From Cocleimonas sp. (GTDB lineage Bacteria; Pseudomonadota; Gammaproteobacteria; Thiotrichales; Thiotrichaceae): a stretch of 5,535 nucleotides of DNA. Location: assembly GCA_023146675.1 (NCBI GenBank), contig JAGLBQ010000120.1, forward strand, positions 1 through 5,535. Direction: 5' to 3'. Under the pieces are notes generated by a model, which saw nothing but the letters and a program-made list of their open reading frames with translations, was not told where the DNA came from and did not search any database. Below are positions 1 through 5,535 of this stretch, piece after piece (position 1 is the stretch's first letter; every line of letters starts with the position of its first letter). The translations under genes and the position numbers were made by a program.

Positions 1-274
1 CCTCAGCTCCCGTCAACGTCCTAAAGCAACCTGAAGCTTTCTGCTTTACTTTAATCATTCGAACATCCTGTTCTGCCTGATTATTGGTAAAGGGAACGTT
101 AAAATCAACCATGAATAAAAGCACAGCGCTTTTGAAACCACTCAACCGTTTTAATAAATTATGGGCAGGGGTTTGTTTTACCCGATCTCTTTTAGGTTTC
201 TGATTAGGGTACGTTGTTTTGCTGGATTCGTGACCAAAACCCTCGTTGACAAATAATTCAAGCACTCCCGCTTC
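1..274 (-). pseudogene. IS66-family transposase (TnpC) C-terminal remnant, truncated at its 5' end and cut by the window edge
   Basis: The minus strand is open from a TAA at 275-277 leftwards to the window edge. It encodes a peptide with the IS66 TnpC C-terminal signature: FMVDFNVPFTNNQAEQDVRM followed by KVKQKASGCFRT. Just before this comes a basic KPKRDRVKQTPAHNLLKRL stretch, also typical of that part of TnpC. The DFNVPFxNNxAE(R/Q)DxRM block near the catalytic glutamate of the DDE domain is very characteristic, so the family call is firm. A full TnpC is roughly 500 residues. Its N-terminal two thirds would have to lie at about 275-1400, which is occupied by an unrelated gene, so the 5' part is missing and this is a dead fragment. 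Whether the 3' end and the element's terminal repeat survive lies outside the window. The exact start of homology inside 1-274 is uncertain. Confidence 0.85.
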
Positions 275-365
275 TTATGAAGAAGTTGAAGCAGATATCA
301 TGCAATTAATTGTCTATTACACTGATTATTTAACACCTATTGTTGCTGAGCAAAATATAGGATAA
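234..365 (+). pseudogene. Short plus-strand ORF remnant, unidentified
   Basis: A plus-strand frame is open from just after a TGA at 231-233 to a TAA at 363-365 and reads like real protein in its second half: SYEEVEADIMQLIVYYTDYL then TPIVAEQNIG. The first part overlaps the antisense of the IS66 remnant and is probably not protein-derived. The only ATG is at 300-302, with no convincing ribosome binding site. The amphipathic YxxVxADxxxLIxYYTxxL pattern faintly recalls a di-haem cytochrome c peroxidase-like or DUF1111 protein, but at about 30 residues this is only a guess. I read it as the 3' tail of a gene whose front was removed when the IS66 sequence arrived. It could also be a chance ORF. 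Confidence 0.25.
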
Positions 366-380
366 ATAATTCTATTCATA

Positions 381-403
381 TGTACGGAAAGACTTGACCA
401 CTA
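381..403. repeat. Possible residual IS terminal inverted repeat (single end)
   Basis: The sequence TGTACGGAAAGACTTGACCA starts at 381 and continues with CTA. From memory it resembles the TGTnCGGAAAnAnTTGACC type of end found on some IS3-like elements. It lies between the plus-strand remnant and the 3' end of the large unknown gene, where an old insertion boundary would be expected. I see no matching second end elsewhere in the window and no flanking target duplication, so this rests on resemblance alone. Confidence 0.2.
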
Positions 404-425
404 CTATTTACGGTATTTCTGTAAA

Positions 426-3137
426 TTATTTAAAACTCTGCTGTTGAATTCTCGGGTCAGGGCTTTGCACAAAAGGCGTCTCTTTTTCAGGTTGAGGTTG
501 AGCAATTGTGATTGCTTCTTTTAGGCTTGCACCATTCTCAAGTGCATCTAATGATGCTGGATTACATTTCACCGCGTCACCTTCTTTTAGCATTCTTTCT
601 ATGCAGTCTTTTATCGCATTAAAGCGTCCGCGTGGTTTAGCATGGTACTGGTAATATTCGATAAAGAGATCCATATTAAAATCAAGTAGATATTTACGTT
701 GGTCATACGCTTTATGACCACGCACTACTTTCTTGCTACGACGATCTTTTTTTGTTCCTGAAATACCTTCAATATGTCCATATTGATAAGAGCATTCTTC
801 TGAAAAGCCAAGTACAAAGAAATTAGTAAGTGGTGTTCCACCTCCTAAGCGAAGGGGTTGGATCTTTATTTCAAGCACTTTACCATCACAGTCAGTATTA
901 TCCGTTACTTCGCCATCTAACATACCGAGAATAGCTATTTTATGCTCACCAGCTGTATTGATCTTATTATTGATAATTTTAAGATTTCTAAAGGCACCAT
1001 CAGTTGAGAATATGCCCTGCAATTTAGCGGTAGAGGAAATGATATTGTCTTGAATTGTAGTGTCTGATAAAACAGCGCCAGAGAATTGATCAATACCATT
1101 ATACATTGGTGGTATCAACTGAATTGCATCACGATGACCTACATGATCAAATGTTCCTATTGGACGTAACACCTTTGGCATGAGTGGATCATCGCTTTCA
1201 TCCTGTAGTCGGATGAGTTCTTGATTAGCTTGATGGACTATTTTGTTGAATAGATTCACATAGCCATATTCCATGGCTTCAGTATCCATAATCGCATCGT
1301 GTAAGACCAAGTCGCAGATAGTCAGTGGGCATTTTACTTGCATGATATCGCGGATGAAATACTTCAACAATACACGTTTTCCGCTTCCAGAATCTTGCTC
1401 TTTCTCTGTGTAACTTTGAACAAAATTAATATAATCCTGTTGGTTTCTAAGCTGTTTTAGCGGTGCTCCAATGGTCGTTGCGGTGATTTCAGGGAAGTTG
1501 AAATAAGCGACGCCTCGTTCATCTACTTTATCGAGTAGATGCAGAATAATTTCATTATGTGCATGATCTTCAACATAGGCTTTTGGAGGGTTTCTTAATA
1601 GATGTTTAAGTTCTACTTCCAGGTCAGTAACATTAGTTGTTGATTTTCCCGATCTATTCGTATTGATTTGCTGCTGTAAGTCTCTTTTTTGATAGAAAAA
1701 TTTTATAAAGCCAAGACGATAATCAATTATTTTTTGTGCGATACGAGTTGCAAAAGCAGTTGATTCTTGATCTACCTGATTATCTTGTGTTATTTCTGGA
1801 GATTGTGTTTGGGGATGTTTTTCAGGTGAGCTAGCCATCCCGTAAAAACTAAACCCTTGAGGAAGTTTTTCAGTGGGAGTGCTAACTTCTTTGGAAGGTT
1901 TTTCAATTGAGTCTTCATGTTTTACTTCAGTTTCACTCTTTTCAGGCTCGGATTTTTCATTATGAGTAAGAGGCGGGGTTGTGTTTTGTAAACTAGGTCG
2001 GGGAGGATTAAGCAGTAAGCCTATTTTCTTGGCTTCATTATTAAACATGTTTCTTTGTTTTAGATAGTCATTGGCTTGTTGGTATTTTTTTTCTGTCAAT
2101 AAAATACGCATAGTACGATCAGCATGCAGTGCTTTTTGATTGGTTGCTTTTAATTTGTTTTTCAACTCTTCACGGCTTAATGTTTTTTCTTCTATTTTAT
2201 TATCCGTTTTAGGTGCTTGAAGTTGGCGAAATAAATGTTTAGCCTCATTATTAAACTGGTTTCTATGCCGCAATAATTCATTGGCATCTAGCAATCTTTT
2301 TTCATCCAATGCAGTACGCATATCTTTATCAGCTTTACGTGCCTTTATATTATATTCAAGAATCTGTTGTTTTAACTCTTCTCTACTTAGCGGTTTATTA
2401 GGAGTAGTAGACTGAACTTCTTGATGAGATTGATCAATTTTTTGTATTGCTATAGGGTCAGTAACGGTTGGTATTTTACTTTCAGAAGCTTCTTTATGAA
2501 TTGCTGTAGGAGAGCGAAGCTGTTCGCTAAGTTTTTTTACTTCTGTATTTAGATAGTTTCTTTGCTGTAGTAATTCATTTGCTTTTTCCAGTTTCTTCTC
2601 GCGCAGGGAAAGACGCATTTGAGCATCAGCTTCTAATGCCCTTTTATTATAATCTTTTATTTTAGCTTTTATTTGCTGACGAGTCAGAGGTTTGGGATTT
2701 GTCTCTTTTTGCTGTGATTTTGTTTCTGTTACCACCTGATTTGCAGGGTTTAGTAGTTTATTAAGATTTTTTACCTCTGCATTAAACTGATTTCTTTGCC
2801 GCAAATAGCTATTTGCTTGAGAAAGCTCTTTGCCTTCCAAGGCGTGTCGCATATTTTTATCTGCAGCCTGTGCCTGCTTATTTAAACTGACAATCTTTGC
2901 CTTAATTTCTTGGCGTGTCTGAGGTTTAATGGAGTCATCTTCAGCAGGAACTTGATGTAATTTTTGTTGAAGTTCCGTTCTTTCATTTGTTAGCTTTCTT
3001 TTTTCATCCAGCCAAAAACTATTTTGTTTTAGTTTATCTGCTTTTTGAGCTTCCCATGCTTTTTCGGTAGCATCTAATATCTCGCGTGTAAGTTGATCAA
3101 TTTGATTTTGTAGTCTGCTGCGAACTGTTTGGGGCAT
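426..3137 (-). CDS. Large unknown protein: N-terminal helical repeats, disordered linker, C-terminal beta-helix-like domain
   Basis: I do not recognise this gene. Numbering starts at the preferred ATG (3135-3137), which has AGGAG six bases upstream and gives 903 aa. An ATG 11 codons earlier (3168-3170, 914 aa) has AAGGA only 3 nt away and is less likely. There is no signal peptide or membrane segment. Residues about 1-62 are charged helix, perhaps a worn first repeat. Four clear repeats of about 60 aa follow at about 73-131, 151-210, 250-309 and 320-379, sharing ADxxMRxxLxEK and ANxxLxxRNxFNxE, probably paired helices or coiled coil. Residues about 380-460 are Pro/Ser/Thr/Glu/Lys-rich and probably disordered. 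Residues about 461-860 look globular and hold all six cysteines (603, 608, 750, 782, 845, 858). Within them, about 686-765 has short hydrophobic rungs with Asn and Gly turns (TTIQDNIISS, FRNLKIINNKI), suggesting a right-handed beta-helix as in phage tail proteins or carbohydrate-active enzymes. A final Gln/Pro-rich tail ends at the stop. It probably has its own promoter. A structural, phage-derived or secreted role is possible but unproven. Confidence 0.85.
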   Translation of the reverse strand: MPQTVRSRLQNQIDQLTREILDATEKAWEAQKADKLKQNSFWLDEKRKLTNERTELQQKLHQVPAEDDSIKPQTRQEIKAKIVSLNKQAQAADKNMRHALEGKELSQANSYLRQRNQFNAEVKNLNKLLNPANQVVTETKSQQKETNPKPLTRQQIKAKIKDYNKRALEADAQMRLSLREKKLEKANELLQQRNYLNTEVKKLSEQLRSPTAIHKEASESKIPTVTDPIAIQKIDQSHQEVQSTTPNKPLSREELKQQILEYNIKARKADKDMRTALDEKRLLDANELLRHRNQFNNEAKHLFRQLQAPKTDNKIEEKTLSREELKNKLKATNQKALHADRTMRILLTEKKYQQANDYLKQRNMFNNEAKKIGLLLNPPRPSLQNTTPPLTHNEKSEPEKSETEVKHEDSIEKPSKEVSTPTEKLPQGFSFYGMASSPEKHPQTQSPEITQDNQVDQESTAFATRIAQKIIDYRLGFIKFFYQKRDLQQQINTNRSGKSTTNVTDLEVELKHLLRNPPKAYVEDHAHNEIILHLLDKVDERGVAYFNFPEITATTIGAPLKQLRNQQDYINFVQSYTEKEQDSGSGKRVLLKYFIRDIMQVKCPLTICDLVLHDAIMDTEAMEYGYVNLFNKIVHQANQELIRLQDESDDPLMPKVLRPIGTFDHVGHRDAIQLIPPMYNGIDQFSGAVLSDTTIQDNIISSTAKLQGIFSTDGAFRNLKIINNKINTAGEHKIAILGMLDGEVTDNTDCDGKVLEIKIQPLRLGGGTPLTNFFVLGFSEECSYQYGHIEGISGTKKDRRSKKVVRGHKAYDQRKYLLDFNMDLFIEYYQYHAKPRGRFNAIKDCIERMLKEGDAVKCNPASLDALENGASLKEAITIAQPQPEKETPFVQSPDPRIQQQSFK
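2001..2921 (-). repeat. Four in-frame diverged repeats of about 180 bp inside the large gene
   Basis: The units lie at about 2745-2921, 2508-2687, 2211-2390 and 2001-2180. They encode homologous blocks of about 60 residues with the same internal spacing: a basic Glu/Lys start ((T/S)RxExK), then AD..MR..L.EK, then AN..L..RN.FN.E.K, ending in Leu and Pro. The linkers differ in length, about 19, 39 and 10 residues. Third-position differences are many, so this is an old duplication kept at protein level rather than a recent DNA repeat. A fifth, much weaker copy may precede them at about 2950-3137. Confidence 0.8.
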
Positions 3138-3143
3138 ATTCAA

Positions 3144-3148
3144 CTCCT
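3144..3148 (-). promoter_or_regulatory. Ribosome binding site that decides the start of the large gene
   Basis: AGGAG on the minus strand is separated by 6 nt (TTGAAT) from the ATG at 3135-3137, an ideal Shine-Dalgarno arrangement. The competing upstream ATG at 3168-3170 has AAGGA at 3174-3178 with only a 3 nt gap. The 11 residues between the two starts (MDCTIYVQELN) show no resemblance to the charged helix that follows. Confidence 0.65.
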
Positions 3149-3181
3149 GAACGTAAATTGTACAATCCATCTATCCTTAGA

Positions 3182-3209
3182 TTGCTACCGTCTATATATA
3201 TGGTAGCAA
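3182..3209. promoter_or_regulatory. Perfect 8-bp inverted repeat, candidate operator
   Basis: TTGCTACC at 3182-3189 and GGTAGCAA at 3202-3209 form a perfect dyad around a 12 bp AT-rich centre (GTCTATATATAT). It sits directly downstream of the predicted -10 box, overlapping its last base, and covers the expected transcription start. This is the classic position for a dimeric repressor site. If transcription starts near 3202, the upstream arm would not be in the RNA, so a DNA-level operator is more likely than an RNA hairpin. There is no T-run on either side, which argues against a terminator. No regulator gene is visible in the window. Confidence 0.5.
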
Positions 3210-3237
3210 CAATATTATCTATGGGCTAAATTGTCAA
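3209..3237 (-). promoter_or_regulatory. Predicted sigma70-type promoter for the large gene
   Basis: The minus strand has a perfect -35 box TTGACA (3232-3237), a 17 nt spacer (3215-3231) and a -10 box TATTGT (3209-3214; four of six match TATAAT). AT-rich sequence lies just upstream of the -35, as in UP elements. Transcription would start near 3202, giving a leader of about 65 nt to the preferred ATG. It lies in the 174 nt gap after gpsA, so the large gene can be expressed separately from the upstream operon. Confidence 0.6.
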
Positions 3238-3344
3238 TTAATTTGAATTTCGTTCAGAATGTAAGGCTATGTATTGAAAGGGTTTCAGTCGTTTTTAGCT
3301 CTAAAATCAGGCTTGATTCAAGTCAACTATAGACGTTTAGAGGC

Positions 3345-4355
3345 TTAAAACTCAGAGCGAATATGGCGTGATAGTAATTCTTTAACCGCTATCTTAGGGT
3401 CAAGATTTTCATGCACAATGCGATGTACTTCTGAGCAGATAGGCATCTCAACATTAGCCCGTTGCGCCAATAATGCAATGCAACTGGATGATTTAGCCCC
3501 CTCTACTGCTTGACCAATTTCTTTGATAGCATCTTCTGTACTTTTCCCTTTTCCAAGCGCTAAACCAAGGCGACGATTTCGTGATTGATCATCCGTACAG
3601 GTTAATACCAAATCGCCAAGTCCTGCCAAGCCCATCATAGTTTCAGGCTTTGCGCCCATGCTTTTGCCAAGACGAATAATTTCTGCCAAACCACGAGTGA
3701 TAATAGCGGCTCTGGCATTGGCACCAAAACCTAATCCATCAGAAATTCCAGCGGCGATAGCGAGTATATTTTTAACCGCTCCACCAAGCTCAACGCCGAG
3801 AATATCGTCACTGGTATAAACACGAAAATTGTCACTTTGAAATGCGTGTGCTGTACTGCGACTTAGTTCTTCTGTGGTTGTAGCAACGGTCATTGCCGTT
3901 GGTAAACAGCGTGCGACTTCTAAGGCAAAGGTAGGCCCAGAAACCAGTCCATAAGGAATATTCTTATCGAGAATTTCTTCAGCAACCTGATGTAATAATT
4001 TACCCGTGCCAACTTCTAAGCCTTTCGTAGCCCAGACTATATTATGTTGTTGAGTCAACTGCGGTGACAACTTTTCTAATAGTTGGCGAAAGCCGTGACT
4101 AGGAACGACAATAAGTTGATTATGGGAATGCTGAATGCAGTCCTCAAGCTGGTCAGTACATTGGAGATTATCAGGAAAGGGAATTCCTGCTAGAAAATGA
4201 GTATTTTCACCTGCTGCTTGATAGTCAGCAATATATTCTGCATTGAAATCCCAAAGCAGAACATTAATATTATTACGGGCAAGCTGCAGAGCTAGCGCTG
4301 TGCCCCAAGAGCCAGCGCCGTAGACTGAAATATTTTCAATGCATTTATCAGACAT
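3345..4355 (-). CDS. gpsA: NAD(P)H-dependent glycerol-3-phosphate dehydrogenase
   Basis: This cytoplasmic enzyme reduces dihydroxyacetone phosphate to sn-glycerol 3-phosphate, the backbone for phospholipid synthesis. The 336 aa length is normal for the family and the start aligns with known GpsA proteins. The N-terminal Rossmann fold shows GAGSWG at residues 13-18. ATKGLE follows with Lys111, then SGPTFA at 139-144. GGAVKN at 191-196 contains the catalytic Lys195. The substrate-domain signatures are NARAAIITRG at 213-222, GLGDLVLTC at 245-253 and RNRR at 259-262, and VEG at 284-286 also agrees. All key residues are present. It is the last gene of the rhodanese-grxC-secB-gpsA cluster, 17 nt after secB with only a weak Shine-Dalgarno, so it may depend on coupling to secB translation. 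No clear hairpin plus T-run terminator follows it. Confidence 0.97.
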   Translation of the reverse strand: MSDKCIENISVYGAGSWGTALALQLARNNINVLLWDFNAEYIADYQAAGENTHFLAGIPFPDNLQCTDQLEDCIQHSHNQLIVVPSHGFRQLLEKLSPQLTQQHNIVWATKGLEVGTGKLLHQVAEEILDKNIPYGLVSGPTFALEVARCLPTAMTVATTTEELSRSTAHAFQSDNFRVYTSDDILGVELGGAVKNILAIAAGISDGLGFGANARAAIITRGLAEIIRLGKSMGAKPETMMGLAGLGDLVLTCTDDQSRNRRLGLALGKGKSTEDAIKEIGQAVEGAKSSSCIALLAQRANVEMPICSEVHRIVHENLDPKIAVKELLSRHIRSEF

Positions 4356-4372
4356 AAGCTCTGCTACTTTTT

Positions 4373-4912
4373 TTATTTATTATCGCCATCTTTTGTAGCA
4401 CTGTTAGCATCTACTATAGCCTGCCCATTTTGTGCCGCGGCATGTTGCTCAGCTTCTTCTTGCATACGCTGTGCATAAAGTGCATCAAAATTAATGGGTG
4501 AAAGATGCATTTCAGGGAAGCTGCCTTTAGAAATTAAGCTAGCAATCGCTTCACGAGCATAAGGATATAAGTTACTAGGACAATAGCTAGCCAATAAATG
4601 ATTTAACTGGTCAGCATCATATCCTGTAATTTGAAACACACCTGCTTGTGCAACTTCAACTAAAAAAGCGGTTTTATCTTGACTTTTAACGGTTACTGTA
4701 ATCATTAATACAACTTCGTAATGATTATCTGAAATAGGTGTTACTTCAGTATTAAGCTGTAGATTAGTATCAGGATCCCATTCTTCAGTAAATATGGAAG
4801 GGCTGTTAGGAGACTCAAATGAGACATCTTTTATATAAATGCGCTCAATAATAAATTGCTGTTCTGGTGCTGTTTGCTCTGTTGTGCCCGCTGCTGCTTG
4901 TTCATCTGCCAT
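4373..4912 (-). CDS. secB: Protein-export chaperone SecB
   Basis: SecB is a homotetrameric cytosolic chaperone that keeps preproteins unfolded and passes them to SecA for Sec-dependent export. The family signatures are complete: IYIKDVSFESPN at residues 25-36, the beta-sheet core through about residue 97, CPSNLYPYARE at 111-121 and INFDALYAQR at 140-149. At 179 aa it is longer than the E. coli protein (about 155 aa). The extra length lies in an Ala/Glu-rich N-terminal tail (1-18) and a polar C-terminal tail (about 150-179) of the kind that contacts SecA, though without an obvious basic motif. The start at 4910-4912 is supported by AAAGGA 8 nt upstream. It begins one base after the grxC stop, pointing to coupled translation. 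Confidence 0.97.
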   Translation of the reverse strand: MADEQAAAGTTEQTAPEQQFIIERIYIKDVSFESPNSPSIFTEEWDPDTNLQLNTEVTPISDNHYEVVLMITVTVKSQDKTAFLVEVAQAGVFQITGYDADQLNHLLASYCPSNLYPYAREAIASLISKGSFPEMHLSPINFDALYAQRMQEEAEQHAAAQNGQAIVDANSATKDGDNK

Positions 4913-4913
4913 T

Positions 4914-5177
4914 TTATTTTTCCTTTATTAAAAGTGTGTCTAATTGACCATCAATATTGAGCTGAGCTATATCATCGTAACCCCCAATAGCTTGCCCATT
5001 TATAAAAATTTGCGGTACAGAGGTGCGCCCGCTTTTTTGTTCCATTTCTTCTCGCAATGTTCTATTCATACCAATAAAAATTTCTTGATATTCTATATTT
5101 TTATTTTTCAATAGCTTGCGCGCTCTCATACAATAAGGACAAAAACGCGTAGAATACATAATAACGTCTGCTTGCAT
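4914..5177 (-). CDS. grxC: Glutaredoxin 3 (dithiol, GrxC-type)
   Basis: This is a small cytoplasmic thiol-disulfide oxidoreductase that uses glutathione to reduce protein disulfides and mixed glutathione disulfides. It is 87 aa, the usual single-domain length. The CPYC active site is at residues 13-16 after the first beta strand. The cis-proline motif TSVPQIF is at 52-58 (Pro55), and the glutathione-binding GGYDD is at 65-69. The start at 5175-5177 has AGGA 7 nt upstream. It lies 14 nt after the rhodanese gene and one base before secB, matching the known yibN-grxC-secB-gpsA order. That order also supports GrxC over other glutaredoxins. Confidence 0.95.
   Translation of the reverse strand: MQADVIMYSTRFCPYCMRARKLLKNKNIEYQEIFIGMNRTLREEMEQKSGRTSVPQIFINGQAIGGYDDIAQLNIDGQLDTLLIKEK
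4921..4926 (-). promoter_or_regulatory. secB ribosome binding site embedded in the end of grxC
   Basis: AAAGGA lies within the last sense codons of grxC (Ile-Lys-Glu-Lys) and 8 nt before the secB ATG. A ribosome finishing grxC therefore covers the secB start site, which ties the output of the two proteins together. Confidence 0.6.
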
Positions 5178-5191
5178 TGCCGTATCCTATT

Positions 5192-5535
5192 TTATTTTTT
5201 ATTTAGAGGTAGATTTTCAGACTTCCATGACATTAGACCACCAGAAAGATTATAGACATCATCAAAACCTTTGCTGGTGAGTAAATTACAGGTACCACCT
5301 GAGCGATTACCACTGGCACAGTAGACTAAGAAGGGATTGTTTTTATTTTTTTCAAATTCTGCTAAGTGGTTTGATACTTCTGAGACAGAAATGGTTCTGG
5401 CACCCTTAATAACACCACCCTGAAGCTCTCTACTCTCACGCACATCTAGAATAGTAACGTTGTCTTTATTTAAGACACGCACAGCTTCAGTTGCATTTAC
5501 CATGGTGTATTTGCGTGTAAAACGAGAAAATTCAG
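5192..5535 (-). CDS. Rhodanese-like domain protein (YibN-type), 5' end beyond the window
   Basis: This is a single rhodanese domain, likely a sulfurtransferase or persulfide-handling protein. Numbering from the ATG at 5501-5503, LDVRE is at 19-23, the active-site loop CASGNRS at 62-68 has catalytic Cys62, and GGLMSW is at 88-93. That ATG is probably internal. No Shine-Dalgarno precedes it (CGCAAATACACC), and the frame stays open to the window edge, adding EFSRFTRKYT before it. In E. coli YibN, which heads the same gene order, the rhodanese domain follows an N-terminal membrane segment and a short basic link. The extra residues fit that link, so the missing start likely encodes a membrane anchor. 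The complete Cys loop suggests an active enzyme, whereas E. coli YibN has a less canonical loop. Family call firm; yibN equivalence inferred from synteny. Confidence 0.9.
   Translation of the reverse strand, partial: EFSRFTRKYTMVNATEAVRVLNKDNVTILDVRESRELQGGVIKGARTISVSEVSNHLAEFEKNKNNPFLVYCASGNRSGGTCNLLTSKGFDDVYNLSGGLMSWKSENLPLNKK

Noticed and set aside
406..426. Inverted repeat ATTTAC/GTAAAT overlapping the stop of the large gene, as a terminator
   Set aside because: The stem is only 6 bp and nearly all A-T with a 9 nt loop, and no T-run follows. It is too weak to call.
2001..2921. Regularly spaced repeats as a CRISPR-like or DNA satellite array
   Set aside because: The units are long, in frame, diverged at third positions and have spacers of unequal length. 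They are protein repeats within a gene.
3192..3201. TATATATA run as a -10 box or microsatellite
   Set aside because: It lies in the centre of the dyad with no suitable -35 at 16-18 nt, and is too short for a meaningful microsatellite. The TTGACA-N17-TATTGT pair is better.
3293..3306. TTTTAG-CT-CTAAAA dyad, as a regulatory site
   Set aside because: It is short and AT-only apart from the centre, lies away from the predicted promoter, and is likely by chance in AT-rich DNA.
3299..3342. Nested dyads after gpsA (CTCTAAA/TTTAGAG with an inner CTTGATTCAAG), as a gpsA terminator
   Set aside because: The outer arms are 7 bp and 30 nt apart, the inner hairpin is short with almost no loop, and no T-run follows on the minus strand. 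A rho-independent terminator is not supported.
1..5535. tRNA, rRNA, CRISPR arrays, toxin-antitoxin pairs or defence genes
   Set aside because: I looked on both strands and saw no cloverleaf, ribosomal segment, short spaced repeats or recognisable defence domains.

Overview
The window looks like a piece of a moderately AT-rich gammaproteobacterial chromosome. The basis is the conserved order rhodanese (YibN-type) - grxC - secB - gpsA, all on the minus strand, which matches the enterobacterial order yibN-grxC-secB-gpsA. SecB itself is a proteobacterial export chaperone. The sequence does not allow a genus call with any confidence.

Layout, read in the direction of transcription (right to left). 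Positions 5535-3345 hold a tight four-gene housekeeping cluster: a rhodanese-domain protein whose start lies beyond the right edge, glutaredoxin 3, SecB, and NAD(P)H-dependent glycerol-3-phosphate dehydrogenase. The gaps are 14, 1 and 17 nt, so a single transcript with translational coupling is likely. The genes link sulfur and thiol redox chemistry, protein export and phospholipid precursor synthesis. In Enterobacteria cysE follows gpsA; here it does not.

Positions 3344-3138 are an intergenic and leader region with a good sigma70-type promoter (TTGACA, 17 nt spacer, TATTGT). An 8-bp perfect inverted repeat (TTGCTACC/GGTAGCAA) overlaps its -10 end and the predicted transcription start, the position of a repressor operator. 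This promoter drives a large gene at 3137-426 for a protein I do not recognise, 903 aa from the start I prefer. It has four (perhaps five) charged helical repeats of about 60 aa, then a disordered Pro/Ser/Glu/Lys linker, then a globular C-terminal region of about 400 aa with a stretch resembling a right-handed beta-helix. It is the most novel item in the window.

Positions 425-1 hold no intact gene. They contain the 5'-truncated tail of an IS66-family TnpC transposase running off the left edge, a short plus-strand ORF remnant and a possible IS-end-like sequence. The large unknown gene therefore sits between a conserved housekeeping operon and mobile-element debris, which fits an accessory insertion point just after gpsA.
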